Below, piece by piece: positions 25,690 to 38,539 of a stretch of 64,000 nt of DNA. Positions within the stretch are counted from its first letter, which is position 1; each line of letters begins with the position of its first letter. Made by a program: the position numbers and the translations under genes. Source of the DNA: Bradysia coprophila (lineage: Eukaryota > Arthropoda > Insecta > Diptera > Sciaridae); NCBI RefSeq assembly GCF_014529535.1, contig NW_023503608.1, positions 4,402,001 through 4,466,000 of the forward strand, given 5' to 3'. The notes beneath the pieces were generated by a model. That model was given only the letters and a program-made list of their open reading frames with translations. It was not told the DNA's origin and searched no databases.

Positions 25690-25860
25690 AATGAGAAAAC
25701 ACCCCAGAAATCTTGAAATGTCCAAAAATCGGGAAATGTTCAGAAACAGGAAACGACTAGCAATCACAAAACAACTAGAAACCAGGAATGATGAGAAATT
25801 TAAAAATTCGGAAATGACTAGACTGAAATCGGGAAATGACTAAAAATGGGAAAATGACCA
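25690..25860 (+). repeat. Degenerate tandem repeat around ggaaatgactagaa
   Basis: Around eight loose copies of a 15-22 base unit (gaaatgtccaaaaatcgg, ggaaatgactaaaaat). It explains the Lys/Arg-rich end of a spurious 144-codon frame at 25409-25843. Confidence 0.5.
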
Positions 25861-28517
25861 CCAACCAAGTACAGAACAATGTGAACATCTGCGTTCCATG
25901 CACAACTGGTACAGCCAATAACGTCCTTAACTGATGTAAATCACCACATTGTCGTCCGTAGAAGAAACAAAGCAGCTTTAACCACAACGCTGATCTACAA
26001 ACACCAGTCTGCTTACTCGACATCAAATGAAAAACTCGTGTCGGAAAAGCCTGTCGAGCTATAAAAGCTGAAAATATACTAGGCTAGCTAGCACGACAGA
26101 CTTTTTAATAAAACAATTTAATTTCATTTCATTCGTGAGAAATACCTTCATTTTGACTTTAACTAGGTTTCCCTGCCATGTGTGACCGCCAAGATAATAT
26201 ATTCTATCCCTTTGTTCAGGCCTGATTAGCGCTTGAAAATAAAAGTCGTAGAACAAGTCGTATCGTCTAGTGTAAAACTTCCAAAAATGTAGCTCTAGAC
26301 ATAAAAAATAATTGCTGGTAACAAAAGTCATAAAAATGCCGCCTGTGCCATGTTATAATGTTAAACAATTCCAAAACCAAACATGATTCTCCAAAAATCT
26401 TACTCAAATCAGACATCATCATCATTCAAAAAACTCCTCAAATTTTCCTTAAAGCAACGTTCCTAAATTTATAAAATAGGCATCATTTGAAACTGTGGCA
26501 GGCCTGCAGGTTTTAAACCATGACTGATCGTACAGATCGATCTATTTGATCTACGTTCTAACAACAGTTATGTACGATGCCCAATATTTTTCAACAGTTG
26601 ACAATTCAGACGAGAAAATCTTTATTTTCTTACCGTTAAAGCCGATTCGCAGTCACTCCGTCTTGGTCGCAGTTTTCAAAATAACCATGAAAACTGTTTT
26701 TACTTTCCATTGTTATAGTGTATACGGTGAGTAAACAGAGTTTATAGTTTGTTTCATGTCTAAAAGAAGAGAGAGAGCGGTGAGAAAATGAACATTTTCT
26801 CATGTGAATTTTCAAATTCTCTCAAATGATTATAATCGTAGCACAGCTATCATCACCTCGAAGATCTTCGTTGATTTGTTTATGTTTATTTTAGTATAAT
26901 TAGACAAAATGGCTTTTTTGGTGTAGCTAAACGTCTTCACGTGGTTACTTCACCACAACTAGGGGTTCGGGATTTTACTTGGGATTTTCTCATATTCTTC
27001 GATCTAACATTAAGTCATGGACATAATGATGATGTAAGGTTATAGATGCTCATTGATTGCCACTGTTTTAAACTCAAGCTTTTCACGCTCAAAAATACGA
27101 TTTCCTTAATAAAAAAAACTTGTTTGAGTGCAATTTTCCAGTTCTAACGCCAGAATTATGCCACGACCACATTATCCCATTTACAAATCGAAGGGAATCA
27201 TTTAAATGTAAAACTAAATTGAAATCGACATCTCCGAAAATGACTTGTGCAATGTCATGTTCCTAAAAACCGAACCAATTCCACAAGTCCCTCAACATGC
27301 CCATATTTCTCTCGATTACCAACATTGAGTGGATGAGGTTAGAAAATAAACCACACAAACTCTCATCCACATATATATTCCTACACTCATTCTTTATACT
27401 TACATACACACACATCCACCAAATGGAACGTCTTACCAATGTTCAATAGCAACGGATTGGACATCTCCAAAGATTTATTATAATTTTACAGAGTTTTCAA
27501 CCATTGTCGTATTGTTCGGTATAGCAAAAGTTTTGAAACTAACGCCGATAATTTATTCAAAATTGATTAATGTAAAGTCACACAAAAGGTGTACGTATGG
27601 AATTTCTTAAAGTGTCTTATGTGCGGCTGGTTATGTACGGAATAAATGGCATGGCATGTGGTTTTACTAAGACGTACAAAAGGAAATTCAATTTGCGGTT
27701 AAATGGGATTTTACAAGGAAGATTTGATGCAGGTTTTCGGTAGAGGTGTTCATGCATGTCATATAATATATAGAGTTGCCCCTAATGACATTACATATAA
27801 TTAAACTACAAGAATGAGATAATTTCTTATTTGTGACGACAATTGGTTGTAATTAAATTGTTGTGCATATGAATGTAATAATGAGAATCACTTCTACGAA
27901 TACTGCATGTACTTGACATGAGTGACGGAAGAGGTATATAATTCTACAGATAGAACAGTTAAGTAGACTACCATCGAGTACCTACCTACTCCCGAAAGAT
28001 GCAATAAACAAATTTAATCTTAATGCGAATGTGTCTGTTCTTCTTATATTATGCACTCTAAACTCTACTTATTGCAATATTATTTATCATCTGTACACCT
28101 AGAGCACAACCAGAGCTATACAACACACACACTCATCCACCATATAATACAGTAAAGTCGAAAACAAATTTCCTAAATCTTTTTATATATGATTTCAGAT
28201 TTGTCTAACATCGTAGCATTTATATTTCGTCTTCCTGGGGTAAATCTTTTGTCTCTCTGCTTGATATTTATTACATACAGCGTATGTTTCAATGAATGCA
28301 TGAAGATTTTATATGTGTGTAACGTAACATGTATCTGTATAACTGTAACATATAGCAGAGATGCTTAAAGTATTTCCTACACCAAAACTAATATCCACAA
28401 TAAAATGAAAATGAAATAAATAATCGGAAAATGGAGTAAAACTTTTGAGTCTATAAAATGCTATAGCAGAGAATAGTAGATTACATTGGATGCGGCGGAA
28501 AGCATTCATTACATAAG

Positions 28518-28580
28518 GGATCAATTTGCGATACGAGCAAAACACACGAGTGAGTTCGCATAAGTATCACAAATTGATCC
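28518..28580. repeat. Hairpin, 18-bp arms
   Basis: gggatcaatttgcgatac on the left pairs with gtatcacaaattgatccc on the right with one mismatch, around 27 bases. Confidence 0.7.
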
Positions 28581-28669
28581 CGAGTGATGAATGTATGCTA
28601 TTTTATTGCCTAACCACCCTGCCTGATAGTTGTAGTTACAAGCAGTTACAAGTAGTTACAAGAATTTCG

Positions 28670-28769
28670 GTGCAAAGTACTTTATTAGGCTCACGATGTG
28701 AATTATGACACACAGCCTGTGGCCTCGTATCACAGTTACACATCTACAGCCTAATAAAGTACTTTGCAC
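28670..28769. mobile_element. 100-bp foldback with 22-bp perfect arms
   Basis: gtgcaaagtactttattagg (28670 onward) is matched exactly by its reverse complement ending at 28769. The fragment gagtgcaaagtacttaatta near 32338 looks like a remnant of the same family. Confidence 0.7.
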
Positions 28770-29339
28770 TCGATGCCATAAATAACCATTGAGTTCCGTA
28801 AATGCTAGACGACTCTTTTTTCGGAAGTTGTGAAGTTGCAATTCACAAACTGAAGTATCCGGAGACATTCGGTCGATTTTGCCTATCGAAAAACTGTGTG
28901 GAAGACTAAACAGCGTCTCATCATCACAGCTTTTTTGTATGAACAAATGGAAAGGATTTAAATTTTTTTGCGTACAACTGCCTAAGAGCTTTTTTGAGAC
29001 AGTCCGGCCCTGCTCAAAACATTAACAGGCAGTGTAACCAAAGTGGATATAAACATTGAATTACTGAATATAATACAAATCCACAGTTACCCACGGATCC
29101 CTACTTTCAGGTGAATTTAGTGTCGTTGTGTTGCACAGGTGTTGAGGAATTTCCCAACGGACAAACCTTGGACAAAACACACCGTCATGCAAGCAAGTCT
29201 TGTTGCATTAATTGCTATTCCATATGAAGAGTAACCCAATAATGATCAATGTGTAAAATTCAAGGAAGGTAAACAGCAAAGAAATCATCGTCAATTAGAA
29301 TTTTGAAAGCACAAAATTTGAATACAAAAGAATTTCACA

Positions 29340-29345
29340 TTTATT
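29340..29345 (-). terminator. Poly(A) signal of the LRR gene
   Basis: AATAAA on the minus strand about 28 bases after the stop codon. Confidence 0.6.
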
Positions 29346-29372
29346 TCAGAGCATTTTGTATAGAAAAAGCAG

Positions 29373-30461
29373 TCAACGCTTATCGACAACAATAGCGACG
29401 ACCGGACGTTCAGCAAGCTCGAAGCGCAGATAGTGACCGAGTGAATCATTTTCGTATCCTAAGAATATGACTTGTATTAGCTGCCGGTGCATCTGCAGAC
29501 GATGCGTTACACCACGGCGACAATAAATTGAAACTTTCAACGATTTTGAGCCGCTGCTGGATCGTCGTCTTAGAATAACTTCCAGCAATGCGTCGTAAAA
29601 TTGCTGATCGAATAGTTGGGGATGATCCGTGTGAATAGCGAGTGCGCCCAGTTTCGGGAATCGTTCCACGAGCTCGAAGATGTACCTGACTGGCACATTT
29701 AGATTTTTGAATCCCAGTTCCAACTCATGCAGCAGGGGCAGTTGTTCGATCAATTCTGCAAGAGAACCACCCAACGGCAACGAGATGCCTGGCAACGCCA
29801 AACTCTTGAGCGACTTCAATTTATCCCATTTGAAACGTTCGATTGGAACACTTTCCATTGCTTCGATTGCAGCGACGAAATCGGGGCCGACACCATGAAG
29901 TTCCAACACTTTTAATGACTTGAGGCTGGCCAATTCGGTTACATTCTTGAAACAATTCCGTTCTCGTTTGTGTCGCAGAACTAACACTTCCAGACCATGC
30001 ATTTTCGATGCGAAAGCGTAGATCTTTCGATTGGCATCATCGTCGAACATATCCAACTTCTTGATGTTCAGGTTTATTTCCAATAGAACAATAGTCGTTC
30101 GGACCTTCAGCCACAACCTATCTCCAATGTGCAGCTCCTCCAATTTGCCATACTTTTGTGCCACTCCAGGGATTTCAGTACTTTCAGTGTATGGAACGCG
30201 TGTCAATCGTAAGATTTTGAGTTCTTGACATCCAGAAAATAACCTCCCGGCGTCACCAGTGAAGGAACCACAATCAAGGGCCAGCGTTTTGAGTGAAGAA
30301 AGAAGTGGCCGCAAAGAATCGTCGCAAGTCAATCGCTCAGTGCCAACGTCCAATTCATCCATAATTCCGGCGCAGAATCTCGAAATGTCATTCAATTTCG
30401 TTTCAGGGTTTCCCCATTCAACCCACCGCAACGATTTTATCGAATCGCCGAATTTGCACAT
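29373..30461 (-). CDS. Leucine-rich-repeat protein, F-box-LRR-like, without an F-box
   Basis: One exon encoding 362 residues from the first ATG. It shows about eight irregular leucine-rich repeats (LKTLALDCG, LKILRLTRV, LEELHIGD, LEVLVLRH, LKVLELHGV, LKSLALPGI, LHELELGF, LGALAIHTD) spread over residues 50-300. This spacing and the C-terminal style are those of insect F-box/LRR proteins, which choose substrates for SCF ubiquitin ligases. The frame stays open about 75 bases upstream of the ATG (encoding FADASFDYGHRRV), which matches the stretch usually found just after an F-box. No F-box is visible between that point and the stop near 30540. Either an upstream exon lies beyond my recognition or the gene is N-terminally truncated. 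The poly(A) signal at 29340 supports expression. The exact start is uncertain. Confidence 0.7.
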   Translation of the reverse strand: MCKFGDSIKSLRWVEWGNPETKLNDISRFCAGIMDELDVGTERLTCDDSLRPLLSSLKTLALDCGSFTGDAGRLFSGCQELKILRLTRVPYTESTEIPGVAQKYGKLEELHIGDRLWLKVRTTIVLLEINLNIKKLDMFDDDANRKIYAFASKMHGLEVLVLRHKRERNCFKNVTELASLKSLKVLELHGVGPDFVAAIEAMESVPIERFKWDKLKSLKSLALPGISLPLGGSLAELIEQLPLLHELELGFKNLNVPVRYIFELVERFPKLGALAIHTDHPQLFDQQFYDALLEVILRRRSSSGSKSLKVSIYCRRGVTHRLQMHRQLIQVIFLGYENDSLGHYLRFELAERPVVAIVVDKR

Positions 30462-30688
30462 GACTCGTCGGTGCCCATAGTCGAAGGATGCGTCCGCGAA
30501 ATTTTTGAAAATGCAAATAATTTTTCGAGAATTTTTTTTTTAGATAATTTAGGTTTTAGGTATAAGGTATAAATATTCAAAGATCAAGGTAATGGCAAAT
30601 GCGTATAGAGCCTTTGGTTACATCAATCTAGGATAAACGAAAAACATTTCGTTTGATGCGTTTGATGTTTTATCCAGACGTTTAGCGC

Positions 30689-30790
30689 CAAGGCTGTAAA
30701 CTTTGGGGAGGTCACGCAGATACAGATATGCGGGTGACACACCACACTTTTTTTGTATATGAAATCATCAGACGTGGTGTGTTCCGCGCA
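30689..30790 (-). mobile_element. Truncated copy of the hAT-type MITE
   Basis: Begins CAAGGCTGTAAACTTTGGGG and continues gtcacgcagatac and tgacacaccacac. This matches the right half of 12001-12147 on the opposite strand. Its other terminus is not recognisable. Confidence 0.65.
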
Positions 30791-33700
30791 TCATCAGCTC
30801 AGTCCGAATCAAACATTTTTCAGAGATTTTAGGAAAGAAATGTAGGTCGGTAAAGCCAAGGTTCTGAAAGAACAGGTTAAGACAACCATGATGGCGGATG
30901 ACACCAAATTAACGCACTCACTACCTTTGTAAGAAAACAACAAAGAAAATATGTTTTTTGAAAATTCAAAATTTTGATGGAAATTGTGTATCACCGACTT
31001 CGTTATCAGTTCAGAGTTGTCTTAGCACCATGGGTAAAGACAACAATGTTTGTGGAGTTTTTGTATACTAAAAAACGTCTTAAGCTCATCAGCTATCGAC
31101 AGCAATAATAAACGACAAGCTCAGACTAATGAAGTCTTATATAGCAAAAAGCATGTTCAAAACAAATGAAGTAAAAGATTTCTGAAATCAATCTCTGAAA
31201 ATCTTCGATCAAATGAAGTAATTGTAATAGTAAAACTGTTAATATGCTTGCCGTCTGTGACAGCTTGATTAAAGGCTACGACATGAGACCTGGGAACCGA
31301 GAGTAGCAAAAAAATTTCAAAACAATTGTTGCTTTCTTCATCATTCGGTTCTTTTACATTTTTTTTTCATTCTGAGAATGTGGTAGACGTAGCTGAGAAA
31401 TGTATCTTAAGTATAACCTAGAACTTCCTTCAATCCTGAATGGTCCACTTCTTCCCACCCGTAGATGTCACTGTTTCCGATCACTTCTACCAAGTTTTTT
31501 TTTGTTTTTCTACTGGATCTAAGTATAATATTTTTGAGATGACCGGAAGTAAGTTCCTGACATTCATTATGCTCCACCTCATTCCCAATCCTAAAACTCA
31601 GCTAACAGAGTCACATAAATGTCACGAAAAGTAAAACTTTCCTCTCAACTGTATCAATACATCTGTATTATTGCCTTCATGAAACCTATAAACTAAACAT
31701 CCCATCTAACAACGAACCTATACATCCACCACAGGCATGCATAAATGCGAGCAGAAACATTAAGCCATGATTAATAGAAATTTTTTGATTGACAAACACC
31801 CCACAGTGATAAATATTTGAACAAGATAATACTGTGTTTGAATAATTAGCGAGACTCGGTTTTTAGAGGGATGCTATTCCAACATTAAAATCCATTTCAA
31901 TGTAAAATATTAGGTATGAAAAGAAGCGCAGAAAAATCAATACTTTTCAAGGTAAATTTAAACAGTTAATGTGTTTCGGTTGTGAAAATATTCATTCGTT
32001 GGCGCTTATGCAAATAGAAAATGATTTTTCGAAAATTGATGTATGAGAATTGATTTTTGTTGGATGAGTAATTACTGGCTGGAATATTCAGGCTAATAAA
32101 AATGAAAATGAGATTTTTTTATTGATGATGACAATCGAAATTGCTGAAGCTAATATTTCAAACAGGAGCAGTAATTATTTACAACATTAACATTGATTCA
32201 AAGCTATCTCATCTGTTATATAAATATTTTGATCCCAACCGTTTGCTGTTATGTGACGACTAATGGTGAAAGCTTATAAATATACCTGAAAAATGATTAC
32301 AAAATTGGCTATGAAATGGTTATTATATGACATATCGAGTGCAAAGTACTTAATTATGCTCTAGATGTATATGGACAATTCTAGCTGAAAAGTGGAAATT
32401 GCTATCCACATTACATACATTTTACCAGGTTTATCTCGGTTCCTTCGCTTCCCAGAGCTTCAAAGATATCAAAGTTTGAAATAGAAAGCAAACAGTGGAA
32501 ATTGTTAAAATCGAAAAACAGTAAAAATTTTGAAAGAAATGATTTTTTGCATATCCAAGAATTCTCGAAAATTCGCCCTATTTTTTGCACATTGAAAATA
32601 CAAAAAATTAAAATAAATTTAACTTTCACTTCCAGTGCTTTCTTGTACTGTTCAGAGAATTAAAATACCTTTCAAATCAGCAAGCAAACTTCGGAACTGT
32701 TTTGGCCCATAGAGACGATTCTTTCGTTTCGAAACTTCATGTCACTCCTTTTTAATATTAAAAATAAATATAATACTAAGGCATCAGTTAAAGGAAAATG
32801 AGTTACAGGCGACATTTTCCCAAACGAAACGAGATGGATTCTTTTGAAAAACAGCCCACCGAAATCGTACCGAGACAGGAATTGAACCCTAGGGTTCATT
32901 TTCAAAAAAAAAATCCGGCCAGTGTGCCGTCAGTGGGAGGTGACCGAAATCTGAAAATTGCTATTTTCTTACCTGTTTTTCACCCACAGATCCCAAGATG
33001 TTATACTTAAATAGTTGAACTTTGGAGGGTGCTCTAACTTTGCTAAAATGACTTTCGACATAAAAAAAACGTCTGCTCATAGAGTACTCTGTCTCAGCTT
33101 TCCAATGTACCTCACATGCGTGAGTTGAGTAGTAACAATTCTGCCCCGTTCCACTGGCGAGTAACAGGAAGTACTATATGGGATCCTTTTTAACGTTAAT
33201 GTTTACCAATGATTTATCCGCCTGTGAGAGGTTAATTTATACAAAGATCGCCTTCATTTAACTACCATTAATGTTTAGAATGAAATTACATTTTCATTTT
33301 CGGTTGTATTCAGCGCCTTGTGGTCTCGTATTTATTTGATCTTCGTATCAAAATTTATTTCACATCAAACACAGACACAAACAGTCCAACGAAAAGAATC
33401 ATACACAACCTTCTTATACACACATTCCGTAACACAACACGGTCATGGAAGTACACCTCTTATTTCGCCATGTTCCATTCCAAAAAATAATTTCTCTTGA
33501 TTGCTCTCATTTATTTTACGTCTTGTCAATGTCGTTCAACCTTTCAGCGGAAAGCAAAATGATTTACCATAGGATTTTCCCATGAACATTTTCCTCGTTC
33601 AGCTTTTATTAGTTTGCTCATTTGCGTTAATGATTCTTGAATTGTCTGTATGCTATGTACATTTTAACAAGAAAAGTGTGCAAATAACATAAAATACATT

Positions 33701-35022
33701 GTCTTATGTATCCAGAACGATTTTCCGTGCCATTCCATTTTACTATGCTCCACACAGTTTCCAACATCCAACTCAATAAGAAAAACATTTTGCCATTCGA
33801 AGAGTTAAGATTTTCCGATGAAATTATGCAAAATGGAAAATATTATGTCATTTGCTGGAAGGAACAGTTCGTATACATTATTTCATTGATGGTATTTCTT
33901 CTTGTGAATAGTCAAGAATTTTAATATTTTAAATTAAATTTTTCCTTCAATGATTTTTCGTAATATTTTTGAACTTTTTCTTTTGGACATTTCAGTATGG
34001 CAGACGTTAAGAGTTTCAACCATTTTAGCGTGAAAAACCATCGTAGAATGAGGCAAATAAATGCGTCAACAAAATGATCAAAGTACTGATAATGTTATTG
34101 ATATGCGACATGTCTTTTCGTCATTTCTATTTCTTTCCTTCTTTTCTTTCTTTTAACATAAAAAATAGAAAGTTCTTGGAATTTACTGAAAAGAAAATCA
34201 TTGGAAATTCTCTGAGAAAATTCATTTAAGTAAATCACTAAAAATCCTTGATGGTAAACAATATCGATCCTATGAAATTGCATTGTTAAAGAAATAGTTA
34301 GTGAACTCATCCCCTTCATTGATTCAGCGATTTGTTTAATTTGTATGAGACAGTTACAGATTTGTCGGTCGTTTAAACATTCATTTTGCAATCGATAACT
34401 ACTGTCGATGACATAGATGAGACTAGTTATTAGTACATTACTTCCGTGGGTCCAAATTTTTATTATGATGAGTGGTACATTATCGCCCGATCCAAAGGGG
34501 AATTATGAACGAAAAACAAATCATATAAACAAGAAAATACTATAGGAGTTCAGGTTTCGAAATTATATGACGGTATTGGATATATATTTCTCAAATCCAT
34601 GCTCTTTTTTGTGCCTATGTGTGTACGACTCTTAAATGCGTTGAGAAAATTTCATATTTCTCACACTCTGACCTGATTCAGTAAAGAAAATGCTTATGTT
34701 GTCCCTACTCTTTTACTATCTCGTATTCAGATGAGTAAAATTATCCGAGGGCTTCAGCCCGAGGTACTTTAACTCATCGTGATGCGAGATAACAAATTGT
34801 ATTCATTCATTTGTCAAGCACTCAGCTTGTAATAGCACATTTCGCACCTAGGACGACTCTTTTTAGCGTGTGAGAAGTTTCCAGATAGAGCCGAAGGCGA
34901 GGTCTTGAATCGAATACGCTAATAAAGACTTTTAGTCCGTGGTACGAATAATATTTTTCATATCCGACGGAGAAAAAATGAGACGAAGATGCACTTTTCG
35001 GGTCCTAGGTATGAAAAATCCA
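30791..35022. other. Intergenic, no gene seen
   Basis: Only short frames. About 31080-31265 carries a copy of the dispersed short repeat with aaatgaagtaaaagattt. Around 34740-34990 there are inverted motifs (ccgagggcttcagcccgagg) typical of decayed MITEs. Confidence 0.45.
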
Positions 35023-35147
35023 TTACATAAGTCGGGATAAAAATGAAAAATCTTGTTTTCGTGTATTTATTGACCTCGGCTACGCCTCGGATCAACAAAA
35101 TTCACACGAAAACTCTACTTTTCATTTTTTTATCCCTAGTGATGTAA
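35023..35147. mobile_element. Foldback MITE, 125 bp
   Basis: Left ttacataagtcgggataaaa ... gttttcgtgt against right acacgaaaac ... ttatccctagtgatgtaa. The centre is the small palindrome cctcggctacgcctcgg. Confidence 0.7.
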
Positions 35148-35199
35148 TAGTAATTTTTATAATCGAGTGATAAATGCTTTTTCAGGCACTAGATGGTTA

Positions 35200-35393
35200 T
35201 TTGTGTACCTGTTTTGGACGATTGATTTTAGGCAATTTCGCGGATTGTAGGCCGAACGAAGTGAGGCTTACAAGCGAAAGTGCCTTAGCTCAACCATCCC
35301 AAACAGGTGCACATGTAAGTTTTCATGCAGAGGGCCGGAAACCCGAGAAAATTCGAAAAATTTCCCTCATTTTCGGCCCGAAGCATGAAATGT
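35200..35393 (+). repeat. Dispersed palindromic repeat, copy 2
   Basis: Close match to 19660-19858, ending about 390 bp before the ClyA-like gene. It ties that gene to the insect genome rather than to a bacterial contaminant. Confidence 0.75.
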
Positions 35394-35782
35394 GTAGATT
35401 GTCACGGTAGAGGGTCTTTCCTAGAGATGGAAGAGCAATATTACCTTCCTAGTAAAGTAAAATATATTCAAATTTCAATATTATGTAGCTACGATTTTTT
35501 CCTAGAGCTTCATCATACTGCAAGTAATACATCAATGATTGTTATCTATCTTGGGTTTTGGAACATTCACTATACAATCGCAGAGCAAACAATAACTGAC
35601 AGATTTAAAAAATCAAATATTGAATGTTGCTATCTAGTTTGCTAATGGTTATGGTTAGTTATTATTTTCAAAATCATAGTTTTCGTAAACCGTGTAACAT
35701 AACTTCAGTCATTGTCTGTCTTTCAATCAACCTAACATTTCATTAAAATCGTTAAACAAAATCTAAATAAAAGTGTTTCGTC

Positions 35783-36613
35783 ATGGACCAGGCAATAATT
35801 GGCACCATTCAACTGGTATTAGAGATCGTCTGTGGCAATGTGGCAGCGTTTCTAAAATTTCTCGAAAACGACCCATTCAAAAAATTGAATGATGTGTCAG
35901 AAATATTGGAAGAATGTTCGGATGGTCTATCTAGTGAGACCACTACACTAATTAGCGAAATTAAAACACTTACGTTGATTGCAAAGAGTAATTACAACAT
36001 TTCGACGAAAAAAATAGACGCATGGTGTAGGACAGCTACTCAGCTTCTCAATGAATACATTAAACTGTACGACAACAGATTTTTCAGGAGATTAATCAAT
36101 TCCCGATCCTACTTTACGCTAAATACGCTAATGAAAGTGCTCAGTGATGGAATAGAAGAAATAAGGTCGGCAACAGAACATTTTGAAAAAAGTTTGGACA
36201 GTTTTAACGAAGCATCTGGTAAATTGATTGCATTGAAAAATTCTTTGGTTTACGACCCTTGGGACTGCGTACGAAAAACGATACAGCAGGATATCGGCCT
36301 TCCTTCTTGTTTTGTGGCGGTTTCACTAGGATACACGGGAAAACGTATTGATCAAATGGTAAATTTATATAAAACGTTCAACAAATTAAAAGAAGATGTT
36401 CAAGATGCAGAGTCTCAGATTAATTTAATGAAGAAGATCTGTGAAGAAGAACTAACTATTATTATTGATCTGAGAGTCGAAACCAACAATACAAAATATT
36501 TGTTAACGAACCTACTATTTGAGGACACTGTCATTACTGCTGTTAAAAAACTTTATCTTCAATGTAACGCGTATTGCCAAAGATACGCAACCAAAAATCT
36601 CATAAAGTTCTAA
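35783..36613 (+). CDS. ClyA/HlyE-like alpha-helical pore-forming cytolysin, probably horizontally acquired
   Basis: A single intronless frame of 276 residues. The order and spacing of motifs fit the bacterial ClyA (HlyE, SheA) family of enterobacteria: SEIKTL (58-63), AWCRTATQLL (80-89), LMKVLSDGI (116-124), SFNEASGKL (140-148), then a long helical C-terminal half ending CNAYCQRY (261-268). The two cysteines placed like those of the bacterial protein are Cys82 and Cys261. The bacterial toxin is about 300 residues; this one is shorter. Most of the missing length falls in residues 155-195, the place of the hydrophobic beta-tongue that first enters the membrane. There is no classical signal peptide. 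The start has eukaryotic context, with a possible Inr TCAGTC at 35706-35711. No AATAAA follows closely; AGTAAA lies near 36623. Neighbours are insect repeats and foldbacks. The family call rests on recalled family motifs, not an alignment. Activity is unknown. Confidence 0.78.
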   Translation: MDQAIIGTIQLVLEIVCGNVAAFLKFLENDPFKKLNDVSEILEECSDGLSSETTTLISEIKTLTLIAKSNYNISTKKIDAWCRTATQLLNEYIKLYDNRFFRRLINSRSYFTLNTLMKVLSDGIEEIRSATEHFEKSLDSFNEASGKLIALKNSLVYDPWDCVRKTIQQDIGLPSCFVAVSLGYTGKRIDQMVNLYKTFNKLKEDVQDAESQINLMKKICEEELTIIIDLRVETNNTKYLLTNLLFEDTVITAVKKLYLQCNAYCQRYATKNLIKF

Positions 36614-36662
36614 ATTACTTTCAGTAAAATTACACTCTTTGTCTATTTTTTTTAATAGTATA

Positions 36663-36746
36663 TTACTTCCGAGGTTCCAAGTTGTGTATTTGATAAGTGG
36701 GGTGTATTCCCCACTTGTCAAATAACAACTTTGAACCTCGTAAGTA
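36663..36746. mobile_element. Foldback of about 84 bp, 50 bp after the cytolysin-like gene
   Basis: Arms of about 38 bp: ttacttccgaggttccaagt and tatttgataagtgggg against ccccacttgtcaaata and aactttgaacctcgtaagta. Loop of six bases. Confidence 0.75.
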
Positions 36747-37185
36747 CAATGCTTTACGTGATTAGGCAATGTAAATGAAAATGAAACATGCCGTAACACG
36801 TAAATTCATTTATTTTATCATTCCTTTATTATAATCTGGGGATTACGAATTGTTCAAGTAAAAACAGTTTACAAATCAATCTTATGGATAAAAATAAATA
36901 CATTTTCACCGAAAATTTGGTCTAAGAAACTTTAGTTCAGCGATTAGAAATCAAATCTTTGTCTGACAGTTAGGCTATATCACAGAGTCAAATAAATAAA
37001 TAAATAAATTCAAACTACTGCAAGGTGCTTGCAGGACAATAGAAAAAAAATAAAGTAGGTAAATTTGACAGTGTCAAATGTCATTTTTATTTTTTAAGAT
37101 CTTTACACTCAAGATATATTTGTAAAATTGGCACCCATGTTCTTTAAATGAAAATCTGATCACTGATATCATTAATATAGCTATT

Positions 37186-37267
37186 TTGCTAACTAGTCAG
37201 TAAATGGGCTTGTTTTGCGCAATAGATGTTCGTGTGCGCAAAACCCCATTTACTAACGTGTTAGCAA
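37186..37267. mobile_element. Foldback of about 82 bp
   Basis: Arms ttgctaactagtcagtaaat and gttttgcgca against tgcgcaaaac and atttactaacgtgttagcaa. Confidence 0.72.
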
Positions 37268-37370
37268 CAAGATTTTATCTACTGTTAGTTGAAATATTCA
37301 TAATTTGCAAGCAAAACACATCAACACAAAATCCTGCTACATATGATCGTTGTAGGATTCTGTTAATTGC

Positions 37371-37438
37371 GTGCGCATAAGTTGCTATATTGGTTATATG
37401 CATAAAGCATATAACTAAATATATAAACTTATGCGCAC
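37371..37438. mobile_element. Foldback of about 68 bp
   Basis: Arms gtgcgcataagttgctatat and gttatatgc against gcatataac and atatataaacttatgcgcac. Confidence 0.72.
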
Positions 37439-37721
37439 GGAAATTTTAGTGCGTAAATTGACTGTCTTTGCTAACTAGATTCACGCTGAGAATTATGAAT
37501 TTTTTCAACTTACAGTAGATAAAGTAATCTAACATCACGTAGCAGTCCGCATACGAAAACTAAATTACTTCATTGAAAATTGTAGTTAAGAAGTATGCAA
37601 ATCTATATCATTAAAATCGATTCCACACCTAAATCAAAAAAGGAAATATTCTGTTGTTTGAAAAAAAAAATATTGCAAATAAGGTTAACAAATCCTTTCA
37701 TCTAATTAATAGATAGGCAAG

Positions 37722-38158
37722 GCATGTTGTGTCCCGAAATGTGCGTATAAGAATGATCCGACTGTAAGCTGCTTTCAGTTTCCATCTGATGAGGATTTGA
37801 AATCCTTCTGGCTAAAAATGATTCCTAGAACCGATACATTCAACACAACACATGTGCATTGTTCACTTCGACGTCAAATATGTAAAGACTGTGAGTGAGT
37901 GAAAAAGGAATCCAGCTCAAGCAACCACGCTTAACCGGGGATGCAGTTCCGACATTGTTTGATATGAACGATGGGGTTGAAATCGATTTAGATAACAATG
38001 ACGAAATAAATTCAGATGCCACCAACGATGATGTGATAACTGATTTTGTCATGTTGAAGGATAAACTAACTGATAGTGTTACTGACAATGATTGGCTAAC
38101 AGCATTAGAAGAAAATTATGTGTCCGTTTTTAAGTTGAAGCGCCAATGCAAGTCTTAG
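37722..38158 (+). pseudogene. THAP-domain gene relic with frameshifts
   Basis: The frame from 37722 reads CCVPKCAY, FQFPSDEDLKSFW and KMIPR. This is the first half of a THAP zinc finger (C-x3-C and FPxD..L...W). At 37860 the CxxHF zinc-binding motif is broken: the frame continues CSLRRQ to a stop, while HF lies in another frame five bases too early. A run gtgagtgagtga near 37891 shifts the frame again. The third frame then gives PRLTGDAVPTLFD, the AVPTxF motif that closes THAP domains, and an acidic tail to 38158. THAP domains bind DNA in P-element transposases and in host regulators; which parent this had is unknown. A sequence-only view favours a dead copy. A splice acceptor (aggcaag) just before 37722 suggests it was once an internal exon. 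Confidence 0.65.
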
Positions 38159-38539
38159 TAATCGTTTATGTTTGTTCTCGGAGTTAAGTTCGTTAAAATC
38201 CTTTTCAGTAACCATTTTTTTCGTTTGTTGTCGATTTTCAAATTTACATCCAATACGGCATCTCAAGGCGGCTCCTGTCTAATTCAATGCAAATGGCAAC
38301 TCGTACTAAAAACTACTCTATTTGACACCAAAATACCTCTATTACCCTGCTAGGTGCTTTGGTTCAAACTGCACATCTCAATTCAAGTAAAAGTAAGGCG
38401 ATATCACATTTTAAACATAGGCACCTTTCATCACTTCGATTTTCAACTTAGATTTGAAAGTTTTTATACACTTCAAACGTCGAAGGTTATTACAGAGGCT
38501 GTTGTATTCATGCGTGCGAAGTTAGTCTTAAGAGTCAAT

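Larger units (their letters stand above)
24800..29339. other. Long intergenic stretch
   Basis: No gene supported. It holds a degenerate repeat (25690-25860), the motif gcctgtcgagctata twice about 970 bp apart (near 25078 and 26049), and two perfect or near-perfect hairpins (28518-28580 and 28670-28769). The rest is AT-rich and featureless to me. Confidence 0.5.
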